Positions 45,071 through 53,189 of a stretch of DNA of 64,000 bases are shown in pieces. The number at the start of each line of letters is the position of its first letter. Positions within the stretch are counted from its first letter, which is position 1. Made by a program: the position numbers and the translations under genes. The DNA is taken from assembly GCF_017875275.1 (NCBI RefSeq), contig NZ_JAGGML010000001.1, forward strand, positions 3,431,001 to 3,495,000, written 5' to 3'. The stretch comes from Xanthobacter flavus (GTDB taxonomy: Bacteria; Pseudomonadota; Alphaproteobacteria; Rhizobiales; Xanthobacteraceae). The notes under the pieces were generated by a model. It searched no databases, had not been told where the DNA came from, and saw nothing but the letters and a program-made list of their open reading frames with translations.

Positions 45071-45993
45071 CCATGGCCGATACACGGATGCTGGACGGCA
45101 AGGTCGTCGTCGTCACCGGCGCGGGGGGCGGCATCGGCCGCGATATCGCGCTGATGGCCGGGGCCCACGGCGCGAAGGTGGTGGTCAACGATATCGGCAC
45201 GAGCCTCGACGGGCAGGGGCGGGACGATGGTCCCGCCGCGCGCGTCGTCGCCGAGATCCGCGCCGCCGGCGGCGAGGCGGTGGCGAGCCTGGAGAGCGTC
45301 ACCGAAACCGCTGGCGCGGAGCGCATCGTGGCCCAGGCGGTCGATGCGTTCGGCCGGCTCGACGGCGTCGTGAACAACGCGGGCATCCTGCGCGACGCCT
45401 TCTTCCACAAGATGTCGGAAGACGAATGGGACAAGGTGCTGAAGGTCCATCTCTACGGCAGCTTCAACATCAGCCGGGCCGCGGCGCCGCTGTTCAAGGA
45501 ACAGCAGGCGGGCAGCCTCGTGCACATGACCTCCACATCCGGCCTCATCGGCAACCGGGCGCAGGCCAACTATTCGGCCGCCAAGCTCGGCGTGGTGGGC
45601 CTGTCAAAGTCCATCGCGCTGGACATGGAGCGCTTCGGGGTGCGCTCCAACTGCATCGCCCCATTCGCCTGGAGCCGGATGATCTCGTCCATCAAGGTGG
45701 ATACGCCCGAGCAGGAGGCCCGCGTCGCACGACTGCAGCAGATGACGCCAGCGAAGGTCGCACCCCTCGCCGTCTATCTCCTCAGCGACAAGGCCGGGCA
45801 GGTCAGCGGGCAGATATTCTGCGTGCGCAACAACGAGATCTTCCTCTTCAGCCAGCCCCGGCCGGTGCGCTCGGTGCAGCGCGACGGCGGATGGACGCCG
45901 GAGGAGATCGCCGACCACGCCATGCCCGCGCTGGCCGCCAGCTTCCATCGCCTCGATGTCTCCGCCGAGGTGTTCACCTGGGACCCGGTCTGA
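45067..45993 (+). CDS. SDR-type 3-hydroxyacyl-CoA dehydrogenase, MFE-like
   Basis: The 308-residue SDR has TGAGGGIG, NDIGTSLDGQGRDDGPAARV, NNAGILRDAFFHKMSEDEWD, MTSTSGLIGNRAQANYSAAKLG (Ser and Tyr-x-x-x-Lys intact) and a long C-terminal extension. The DIG and NNAGILRD-F segments resemble the dehydrogenase half of peroxisomal multifunctional enzyme type 2, which oxidises (R)-3-hydroxyacyl-CoA. That fits the preceding (R)-specific hydratase. The product would be the thiolase substrate. ATG 45067 or 45073 are both possible. Confidence 0.88.
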   Translation: MTMADTRMLDGKVVVVTGAGGGIGRDIALMAGAHGAKVVVNDIGTSLDGQGRDDGPAARVVAEIRAAGGEAVASLESVTETAGAERIVAQAVDAFGRLDGVVNNAGILRDAFFHKMSEDEWDKVLKVHLYGSFNISRAAAPLFKEQQAGSLVHMTSTSGLIGNRAQANYSAAKLGVVGLSKSIALDMERFGVRSNCIAPFAWSRMISSIKVDTPEQEARVARLQQMTPAKVAPLAVYLLSDKAGQVSGQIFCVRNNEIFLFSQPRPVRSVQRDGGWTPEEIADHAMPALAASFHRLDVSAEVFTWDPV

Positions 45994-46018
45994 GCCCGCA
46001 GAGCAAGGAGTTTCCGCG

Positions 46019-47215
46019 ATGCGTCGCGCTGCCATCGTTTCCCCCCTTCGCACGCCGGTCGGCCGCTTCGGAGGAGCCCTGAAGGATGTGCCCGTCGAGC
46101 GGCTGGGCGCCATTGTCGTCAATGCCATTCTCGACCGCACGGGTCTAGATCCAATGCGCGTTGACGATGTGGTCTTCGCCCAGTCCTACGCCAATTCCGA
46201 GACGCCCTGCGTCGGCCGCTGGATCGCGCTGGAGGCGGGGCTTCCGGTGGAGGTGCCGGGGATGCAGCTCGACCGCCGTTGCGGCGGCGGGCTCCAATCC
46301 ATCGCCACGGCCGCGATGATGGTGCAGACGGGCGCCTGCGACGTGGTGATCGCCGGCGGCGTCGAAAGCATGAGTGCCATCGAACACTACACCACCGGTG
46401 TGCGCTGGGGTACGCGCTCCGGCTCGCCCGTCCTGTACGACAGGCTTGATCGCGGCCGCGAGCGTTCCCAGCCCGAGCATCGCTTCGGACCCATTTCCGG
46501 CATGATCGAGACGGCCGAGAACCTTGCCCGCAAGTATCAGATCTCCCGCGAGGCGGCCGATGCCTATGCCGCGCGCAGCCAGCAGCGCGCCGCCGCGGCC
46601 TGGGGCGACGGGCGCATGGCGGCCGAGGTGGTGCACGTCGGCGTGCCGCAGAAGAAGGGGGAGGCGGTCGTCATCGATCGCGACGAGGGCGTCCGCGGCG
46701 ACACCACGGCCGATTCCCTTGGCAAGCTGCGCGCCATCCAGAAGGGCGGCACGGTGACGGCCGGCAACGCCGCCCAGCAGAACGACGCGGCCGCCGCATG
46801 TCTCATCGTGGCCGAGGACAAGCTCGCGTCCCTTGGCCTCGTGCCCGATGCCTTCCTTGTCGGCTGGGCGGCGGCAGGGTGCGAGCCGGCGGAGATGGGC
46901 ATCGGCCCCGTACCCGCCACCGCGCGGCTCATGGGGCGTGTGGGCCTCTCGCTGGACGACATGGACCTCATCGAGATCAACGAGGCCTTCGCCTGCCAGG
47001 TGCTGTCCGTGCTCAAGCAATGGCCGGGCGTGGATCCGGAGCGGGTGAACGTAAACGGCTCGGGCATCTCTCTCGGCCATCCCATCGGCGCCACCGGCGT
47101 GCGCATCCTCACCACCCTTGTCCACGAGATGAAGAGGCGCGGTGCCCGCTACGGGCTGGAGACCATGTGCATCGGCGGTGGCCAGGGCGCCGCCGCGATC
47201 ATTGAGCGCGCGTGA
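46019..47215 (+). CDS. Acetyl-CoA acetyltransferase-type thiolase
   Basis: The 398-residue thiolase starts at ATG 46019, behind AAGGAG. Nucleophilic Cys is in QLDRRCGGGLQSIATAA; the C-terminal pair is GSGISLGHPIGATG (His) and ETMCIGGGQG (Cys); NEAFACQ is also present. It cleaves a 3-ketoacyl-CoA with CoA. It follows the SDR by 25 bases and is followed four bases later by the CoA-transferase gene, which could be the last beta-oxidation step of the rightward operon. Confidence 0.93.
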   Translation: MRRAAIVSPLRTPVGRFGGALKDVPVERLGAIVVNAILDRTGLDPMRVDDVVFAQSYANSETPCVGRWIALEAGLPVEVPGMQLDRRCGGGLQSIATAAMMVQTGACDVVIAGGVESMSAIEHYTTGVRWGTRSGSPVLYDRLDRGRERSQPEHRFGPISGMIETAENLARKYQISREAADAYAARSQQRAAAAWGDGRMAAEVVHVGVPQKKGEAVVIDRDEGVRGDTTADSLGKLRAIQKGGTVTAGNAAQQNDAAAACLIVAEDKLASLGLVPDAFLVGWAAAGCEPAEMGIGPVPATARLMGRVGLSLDDMDLIEINEAFACQVLSVLKQWPGVDPERVNVNGSGISLGHPIGATGVRILTTLVHEMKRRGARYGLETMCIGGGQGAAAIIERA

Positions 47216-47220
47216 GGGCC

Positions 47221-48474
47221 ATGACGCGAGCGATCGAACTCGAGGCGCTGGAGTTCGCCGACGTCATCCTCCCGGGTGATCTCGTGTGCTGGGGGCAGGC
47301 GGCGGCGGAGCCTTTGCCGCTGACCGCCCGCCTGATGGCGCAACGCGGCCGGCTCGGCGGCTTTTCCGCCTTCATCGGCATCGGCCTCGGCGACACGCCG
47401 GACCCCGCCTATACGGACCGCGTCCGCTTCTCCTCGTTCTGCGGCACCGGGACGAACCGTCGACTCGCGGCAGCCGGCGCGCTCGACATCCTGCCGGTCC
47501 ACTATTCGGATCTTCCGGCCCTGCTCGCCAGCCGGGTGGACGTCCTTCTGCTGCAGGTGGCGGAGCACCCTGACGGCGGACGCTTCAGCCTGTCCTGCGC
47601 CTGCGACTACATTGCGCCCCTGGTGCGGGCGGCGCGGGTGGTGATTTGCGAAGTGAACCGGCAGGCGCCGTTCACCTCGGCGGAGATCGCGGCCGCCGAC
47701 ATCGACGTGCTGGTCGCCACCGACCGGGCGCTACCCGAACAGGCGCGGGCGGTTCCGACCGCGGCCGAGCAGGCCATCGGGGCCCATGTGGCCTCGCTCA
47801 TTCGGGATGGGGCGACGTTGCAGTTCGGCCTCGGTGCCGTCCCCGACTGCGTCGCCGGACTGCTCAAGCATCACCGCGATCTCGGTTTGCACACCGGCAT
47901 CCTGAGCGACGGCGCCGTGGGGCTGATCGAGGCGGGTGCCGTGACCAACGCGCTTAAGCCCATCCACCGCGGCGTGACGGTGGCGGGCACGCTGCTCGGC
48001 AGCCGCGCGCTGCTTGATTTCGCCCATCTCAATCGGGCGATCGCTTTGGAGCCGGTCAGCGTCACCCATTCGCACGCGTTGATCGCGCAAATGCCGGCCT
48101 TCACCGCCATCAATTCGGCGCTGGAAGTGGACCTTTCGGGACAGGCGAACACCGAGACCGTGGGCGGGCGCTATGTGGGCACGATCGGCGGTGCGCTGGA
48201 CTTCCTGCGGGGCGCGCGGGCGTCCGCCGGTGGGCTGCCCATCATCGCCTTGCCTTCGACGGTCGAGGCAAAGGGCGAGCGCCGGAGCCGCATCACTGCG
48301 CGTCTCTCCGGCCCCGCGACCATCGGTCGGGCCGATGCCGCCATCATCGTGACGGAACACGGCATCGCAGATCTGCGCCCGCTCACGCTCGCGGAACGGG
48401 CCGAAGCCTTGATTGCCATCGCCGATCCCGCCTTTCGCGATGACCTGCGCGAAAGGGCGCGCTCGGGCGCCTAA
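47221..48474 (+). CDS. Acetyl-CoA hydrolase/4-hydroxybutyrate CoA-transferase family protein
   Basis: The 417-residue protein starts at ATG 47221 (GTG at 47212 is in the same frame). It shows the Cat1/family I-like pattern: QFGLGAVPDCVAGLLKHHRD, TGILSDGAVGLIEAGAV, INSALEVDLSGQANTETVGG (catalytic Glu) and ITEHG-like VTEHGIADLRPLTLAERAE. The enzyme either hydrolyses acetyl-CoA or transfers CoA to another acid. At the end of a degradation operon it could recycle CoA from the final product to the incoming acid. Confidence 0.87.
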   Translation: MTRAIELEALEFADVILPGDLVCWGQAAAEPLPLTARLMAQRGRLGGFSAFIGIGLGDTPDPAYTDRVRFSSFCGTGTNRRLAAAGALDILPVHYSDLPALLASRVDVLLLQVAEHPDGGRFSLSCACDYIAPLVRAARVVICEVNRQAPFTSAEIAAADIDVLVATDRALPEQARAVPTAAEQAIGAHVASLIRDGATLQFGLGAVPDCVAGLLKHHRDLGLHTGILSDGAVGLIEAGAVTNALKPIHRGVTVAGTLLGSRALLDFAHLNRAIALEPVSVTHSHALIAQMPAFTAINSALEVDLSGQANTETVGGRYVGTIGGALDFLRGARASAGGLPIIALPSTVEAKGERRSRITARLSGPATIGRADAAIIVTEHGIADLRPLTLAERAEALIAIADPAFRDDLRERARSGA

Positions 48475-48503
48475 CCTTCGACGAGAGCCGGGACAATTGC
48501 GGC

Positions 48504-48944
48504 TTAATCGTGTGACTCGACGTCGAAACGCGCACGGGCGGCCCTGAACTTTTCGGCGTTGTCGATCACCCAGCCCCAGAGTGGGATCATTCCCTCCAGC
48601 AATCCGCGCCCGAGTTCGGTCAGCGCGTAGTCCACATGCGGCGGCACGGTGCCATGATCGTGCCGCGTGACAAGTCCGTCGCGCTCCAGTTGGCGAAGCG
48701 TGCGGGTGAGCATGCGTTGCGTGATGCCCTTCAACCTCCTGGAGATCTGGGCGTGGCGGAGCGTTCCCTCGGCGCCCAGCGCGTAGACGACGCCCAGCGA
48801 CCAGCGATTGCCCGCGTGGGTCAGGATCTCTCGCTTGAGTCCGTCGTCCGCGTCGCTGAGAGCCTGGCAGGCGGCCCGCGAACGCTCGATCGTCGCAAGA
48901 AATTCGGAATCCCCAGACCGTATCATTCGTGTGCCTGCTTCCAT
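48504..48944 (-). CDS. HxlR-family transcriptional regulator
   Basis: The 146-residue protein has a winged helix core: ILTHAGNRWSLGVVYALGAE, RHAQISRRLKGITQRMLTRTLRQLERDGLV and YALTELGRGLLEGMIPL. ATG 48944 or ATG 48926 could start it; neither has a strong Shine-Dalgarno. HxlR proteins often respond to aldehydes or redox via a Cys near the N-terminus; here Cys occurs in RAACQALSD. It is divergent from the NmrA-like gene with a 48-base gap, so it probably represses that gene. Confidence 0.85.
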   Translation of the reverse strand: MEAGTRMIRSGDSEFLATIERSRAACQALSDADDGLKREILTHAGNRWSLGVVYALGAEGTLRHAQISRRLKGITQRMLTRTLRQLERDGLVTRHDHGTVPPHVDYALTELGRGLLEGMIPLWGWVIDNAEKFRAARARFDVESHD

Positions 48945-48992
48945 CGCGTCAGGACATTCTCCATGTATTTGGCGCCTCAACAGGAGATGTCC

Positions 48993-49937
48993 ATGACTGT
49001 TCCCCCGATTCTTGGCGATCATATCCTGGTCCTTGGCGCAGGAGAGCTTGGGCTTGAGGTGCTGAATGGCCTGACGGGCGTAATTTACCAGGGCCGCAAC
49101 CTTCACCTGTCGGCATTGCTTCGTCCCGTTCCTGCCAACGGAATGGATGACCGCCCTGGGAAAATCTCCGAAACTCTCACCGCATTAAATGTGGATATCG
49201 TCCGGATAGACATCGCGACCGCCAGCCAGGACGAGCTTGCTCATGTGTTCTCGCGGTTTTCCACCGTCATCTGCTGTACTGGTTTCGTCGGCGGAAGCGG
49301 CACGCAGCTGAAGATCACCTCCGCAGTCTTGCAAGCCGGCGTCAAGCTCTACGTCCCCTGGCAGTTCGGCGTGGATTATGATGTCGTTGGGCGCGGCAGC
49401 GGCCAGGATGTATGGGATGAGCAACTCGACGTCCGCGACATGTTGCGGGCGCAATCGCGCACACATTGGATCATCATCTCGACCGGCATGTTCATTAGCT
49501 TCTTGTTCGAGCCTTCGTTCGGCCTCGTCGATCTGGACCGAAACCGCGTCCATGCGCTGGGGAACTGGGACTATCGGCTCACGGTCACAACGCCGCACGA
49601 CATCGGCCGGTTGGTCGCCGCTATCCTGACCGCCGTCCCGTCTCCAATAGATCAAGTGGTCTATGTCGGTGGCGACACAATCTCCTACCGGGAGCTCGCC
49701 GATACAGTGGACCGCGTCCTTTCTCGCTCTGTCGAGCGTGTCCTGTGGACGGTCTCGGATCTGCGAGCAGATCTTAAGGCTCATCCGGACGATCCGATCC
49801 GCAAATACCGCCTCGCCTTCGCGCGCAGCGACGGGGTGGCCTGGCCCTTGGAGCAAACCTTCAATGCTCTGCACGATATCCCCGTGACGAGCGTTGCGGC
49901 GTGGCTAGAGGCCCGAGGTGCGGAAGACAACTCTTAG
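48993..49937 (+). CDS. NmrA-like NAD(P)-binding protein
   Basis: The 314-residue protein starts at ATG 48993, with AGGAG seven bases upstream (another ATG at 48987 overlaps it). The dinucleotide motif is ILVLGAGELGLEVL; further segments are VICCTGFVGGSGTQLKITSA, WQFGVDYDVVGRGSGQ and IIISTGMFISFLFEPSFGLV, as in NmrA/isoflavone-reductase-type proteins. These act as redox sensors or quinone/aldehyde reductases. Base composition is a little lower in GC than surrounding genes, so transfer is possible. The divergent HxlR gene is the likely regulator. Confidence 0.75.
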   Translation: MTVPPILGDHILVLGAGELGLEVLNGLTGVIYQGRNLHLSALLRPVPANGMDDRPGKISETLTALNVDIVRIDIATASQDELAHVFSRFSTVICCTGFVGGSGTQLKITSAVLQAGVKLYVPWQFGVDYDVVGRGSGQDVWDEQLDVRDMLRAQSRTHWIIISTGMFISFLFEPSFGLVDLDRNRVHALGNWDYRLTVTTPHDIGRLVAAILTAVPSPIDQVVYVGGDTISYRELADTVDRVLSRSVERVLWTVSDLRADLKAHPDDPIRKYRLAFARSDGVAWPLEQTFNALHDIPVTSVAAWLEARGAEDNS

Positions 49938-50125
49938 GCTGCGCAGGGCTGACCGCGTTGTCCAACGACACCAGCCTACTCGAAACTGTTCCACCTGAGA
50001 GCAAAATCGGAGGCCGGTTAAGCCACTCTCCGAACAAGCGCCAACCGCGCTTTCGGCGCGGCGCGCGCCGGGTTGCGCGATACGGGAACAGAGTTCCCGC
50101 GCCGCCAACCTTGTCCGGCGCTCCT

Positions 50126-51145
50126 CTACCTTTCCGTCAGCTTCAACTCGATGCGGCGATTGCGGGCGCGGGCCTCGTCGGAAGTGCCGGCGTCGAGGGG
50201 CTGGAATTCGCCGAAGCCGGCGGCGATGAGGTGGTTGGGGCTCACGCCTTTGGCGATGAGATACTGCACCACCGCGATGGCGCGCGCCGCCGAGAGTTCC
50301 CAGTTGGAGGGGAACTGGGCGGTCGAGATGGGCCTGTTGTCCGTGTGGCCGTCGATGCGCAGGGCCCAGGAGATGTCCGGCGGGATGGACTTCTCGAGGT
50401 CGAGGATGGCGCCCGCCAGCTTGTCGAGGGAGGCAATGGCCTCCGGCTTCATCACCGCCGAGCCGGCGTCGAAGAAGACTTCCGACTGGAACACGAAGCG
50501 GTCGCCCACCACCCGGATGTCCGGTCGGTTGCCGAGGATGTCGCGCAGGCGGCCGAAGAATTCGGAGCGGAAGCGCGTCAGTTCCTGAACCCGCTGCGCC
50601 AGCGCCACGTTAAGGCGGCGGCCGAGATCGGTGATCTTGGCCTGGCTCTCGGCGTCGCGCTTCTCGGAGATGTTGAGTGCCTCTTCCAGCGCCGCCATCT
50701 GCCGGCGCAGGGCCGCGATCTGCTGGTTCAGAAGCTCGATCTGCGCGGCGGCGCGGGCGGCGAGGTCCTTCTGGCTGTCGAGTTCGCGCGACAGCGCGTT
50801 CGCGCGGCCGGTGTCGGACGGGGCGGGGATGGCGGCGGCCTGTCCACGCAGCCGCTCGCGCTCGCTCTCGCTTGCTTCCAGCGAGGCGCGCACCGAGGCG
50901 AGATCGCTTTCGGTGGACTGGATGTTCGCCCGCTCCAGAGAGAGCAGGTCGGTCAGCTGGCGGATCTGCGCCTGCAGGCGCTGCATCACGTCGTCCTTGC
51001 CCGCAATCTCTTGGGTCAGGAAGAATTGGGTGAGGATGAACGTGGAGAGCAGAAAGGTGAAGACGAGGAGCAGCGTGGACAGAGCGTCCACGAAGCCGGG
51101 CCAGTAGTCGATTTGGCGGTCGCGCCCGCGCCGGCCGAGGGCCAT
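50126..51145 (-). CDS. MotB/OmpA-like envelope protein with coiled coil
   Basis: The 339-residue protein has one N-terminal membrane helix (GFVDALSTLLLVFTFLLSTF, with Asp20 where MotB/TolR-like channel subunits carry the proton-binding Asp). A long coiled coil follows (about 45-190), then a C-terminal OmpA domain: FVFQSEVFFDAGSAVMKPEA, IDGHTDNRPISTAQFPSNWE and LSAARAIAVVQYL, which binds peptidoglycan. It is downstream of the MotA/TolQ-like gene by 15 bases and likely forms an ion-driven complex with it. Confidence 0.87.
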   Translation of the reverse strand: MALGRRGRDRQIDYWPGFVDALSTLLLVFTFLLSTFILTQFFLTQEIAGKDDVMQRLQAQIRQLTDLLSLERANIQSTESDLASVRASLEASESERERLRGQAAAIPAPSDTGRANALSRELDSQKDLAARAAAQIELLNQQIAALRRQMAALEEALNISEKRDAESQAKITDLGRRLNVALAQRVQELTRFRSEFFGRLRDILGNRPDIRVVGDRFVFQSEVFFDAGSAVMKPEAIASLDKLAGAILDLEKSIPPDISWALRIDGHTDNRPISTAQFPSNWELSAARAIAVVQYLIAKGVSPNHLIAAGFGEFQPLDAGTSDEARARNRRIELKLTER

Positions 51146-51160
51146 GGGTTCTGCCTCCGC

Positions 51161-52234
51161 TCAGTTGCGCCGCGGACCGGCGTCGTCCTCGATCCGGGAG
51201 AGCAGGCGCTTCATCTGCTCCTGCTGGGCCTGCTGCTGCTCGATCATCTGCTTCAGTAGCGCCTGTTCCGAGCGCATGTGGGTGACGAGCCCTTGCAGGC
51301 TCTCGGCAAGCTGCGCCAGCGCCGAGGTGACGCGCTGGGAGCCGGCCTCTGTCATGGTCTTCTCCAGCCGACCCATGGCGGAGACGAGCGGATCGAGGTC
51401 CAGCACGGGCGGAGGTAGTGCCATCGGCGCGGCGGCCGGAACCTTTGCCGGGGCGGCGGGCACGCGGGGCGCGGCCTCGCGGTCGGCGGCGAGCGCCCGG
51501 TCGCGCGGGGCGTCGTCGAGGTCACGCACGGTGGTGGAGAGCCAGTCCTCCAGGTCCGTATAGAAGCGGTTCTGCGCCTGGCCCGCCTGCAAGTCGAGGA
51601 AGCCCAGCACCAGCGAGCCGGAGAGGCCGAACAGCGAGGAGGAGAAGGCCGTGCCCATGCCGCCGAGCGGGGCGGCGAGGCCGCTCTTCATGTCCTCCAA
51701 GATGGAGCCCACGTCCGGCCCCACCTGCAATGCGCCAATGACCGAGCCGATGGAGGAGACCGTCTCCAGAAGGCCCCAGAAGGTCCCGAGCAGGCCCAGG
51801 AAGACGAGAAGGCCGGTGAGGTAGCGCCCCATGTCCCGGCTCTCGTCGAGGCGGGTGCCGATGGAATCGAGGATGGAGCGCATGGTGGCCTGCGAGATCG
51901 TCATCCGCCCCAGCCGCTCGCCGAGAAGCGCGGCCATGGGCGCGAGCAGGGTAGGGGGGCGGGCCACTGCGAGGCCGGGGTCGGCGAGGCGGAAGGAATT
52001 CACCCAGTCCACTTCCGGGAAGAGGCGCGCTACCTGCCGGATGGACAGGATGGTGCCCACCGCCAGCACGCCGAATATGACGCCGTTGAGCCCCGGATTG
52101 TTGAGGAACGCCGCCACGATCTGCTTGTGCAGCACCGCCGCCAGCGCCGCGCACAGGGCCAGGAACACCAGCATCCGCACCAGAAAGATGCGAGGCGACG
52201 AGAGTTTGATGAACGGATCGACGACGCGCGCCAT
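51161..52234 (-). CDS. MotA/TolQ/ExbB-like proton channel protein with C-terminal coiled coil
   Basis: The 357-residue protein has an N-terminal pair of helices (VRMLVFLALCAALAAVL; GVIFGVLAVGTILSI), a cytoplasmic region, and the MotA/TolQ-type helices YLTGLLVFLGLLGTFWGLLE and GLAAPLGGMGTAFSSSLFGL. A Pro/Ala-rich linker and a Gln-rich coiled coil follow (LLKQMIEQQQAQQEQMKRLL). With the OmpA-like partner it could use ion flow to work on the envelope. No flagellar, tol or exb genes accompany them. The pair is not the Zorya system. Confidence 0.85.
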   Translation of the reverse strand: MARVVDPFIKLSSPRIFLVRMLVFLALCAALAAVLHKQIVAAFLNNPGLNGVIFGVLAVGTILSIRQVARLFPEVDWVNSFRLADPGLAVARPPTLLAPMAALLGERLGRMTISQATMRSILDSIGTRLDESRDMGRYLTGLLVFLGLLGTFWGLLETVSSIGSVIGALQVGPDVGSILEDMKSGLAAPLGGMGTAFSSSLFGLSGSLVLGFLDLQAGQAQNRFYTDLEDWLSTTVRDLDDAPRDRALAADREAAPRVPAAPAKVPAAAPMALPPPVLDLDPLVSAMGRLEKTMTEAGSQRVTSALAQLAESLQGLVTHMRSEQALLKQMIEQQQAQQEQMKRLLSRIEDDAGPRRN

Positions 52235-52360
52235 GTTTCTCCCCGAGCGAGTGTGTCCCTCGAACGCTGAAGGCCCCCTTGAAGGCCGCCGCGGGGGAGG
52301 CCTCGCACAGGGACATCGGCCGGAGAATCAGGCCCGACCTGTGGCAAGCGCCGGAGCCGA

Positions 52361-53008
52361 CTATGGCACAGGGACACCACGCGGCGAAACAGTCGCGACC
52401 TTCCGGAAGATCAGCGAAAGATTGTTCGCCGGCATCTCCTCCACCCGAGCCAGAGCGAGGCCGTTTCTGGCCGCCTCCGCCGCCACATCCGCGAGATGCC
52501 GCAGGCCGAAGCGCGGATCCTGCCGCCGCAGGTCCGCGTCGAAGGCGACGTTGCTGGGTGCCGTCTCCACGCCATCGCGCAGATAGGCGCCGTAGGTGAA
52601 GAGGATGCCGTCCGCCGGCAGGCGCGCGCCGGCGCCGCGCATCAGGCCCACGGTGGCCTCCCACGGGCTGATGTGGATCATGTTGATGCAGACGACGGCA
52701 TCCACCTTGCCGACCGGCCAGTCCTCGCCCGCAGCATCAAGGGGGAGAGGTTCGCGCACGTTGGCAAGGCCCTCGGCGGCGGCCCAGGCGGCGATGGAGG
52801 CGCGGGCGAAAGGGGAGGGGTCGGACGGCAGGAACACGAGGTGGGGCGCGCGGCGGGCGAAATGCACCACATGCTCGCCGGTGCCGCTGGCGATCTCCAG
52901 CACGGTGCCGGAGCGGGGCAGCAGAGGCAGCAGCAGATCGCCGATGGGGCCGCGGTTCTTGAGCGTGGCGGGCGCGGAGCGGCGGGCGTCGAGGTCGGGG
53001 GCAGTCAA
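52361..53008 (-). CDS. DUF938-family SAM-dependent methyltransferase-like protein
   Basis: The 215-residue protein starts at TTG 53008, where GGAG lies eight bases upstream; no ATG fits the family N-terminus. The start segment DARRSAPATLKNRGPIGDLL, the SAM-binding GTVLEIASGTGEHVVHFARR, CINMIHISPWEATVGLM and LPADGILFTYGAYLRDG are diagnostic of DUF938. Substrate unknown; the C-terminus ends NNLSLIFRKV plus a short tail. Confidence 0.82.
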   Translation of the reverse strand: MTAPDLDARRSAPATLKNRGPIGDLLLPLLPRSGTVLEIASGTGEHVVHFARRAPHLVFLPSDPSPFARASIAAWAAAEGLANVREPLPLDAAGEDWPVGKVDAVVCINMIHISPWEATVGLMRGAGARLPADGILFTYGAYLRDGVETAPSNVAFDADLRRQDPRFGLRHLADVAAEAARNGLALARVEEMPANNLSLIFRKVATVSPRGVPVP

Positions 53009-53189
53009 GCGGAGGTCTCCGGCGGCGGGGAGGGGCGTGCGGCGATCTTGGCCCGGCGGACGCGGGGGCTCAATGGGCGTCGGGAACCAAGGCCGGCCCG
53101 TTCGCACGCCACCGAGGACTTCAAGCCATGCAAGTCTGCCCGCCGGGAACCGTAAGCCCGCCGGGAATCGTAAGCCTACCGGAGACCGC

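Noticed and set aside
50126-52234. Zorya-type phage defence system
   Set aside because: MotA-like and OmpA-like proteins are present as in ZorA/ZorB, but no ZorC, ZorD or ZorE-like gene is adjacent, and the following genes are DUF938 and a deacetylase.
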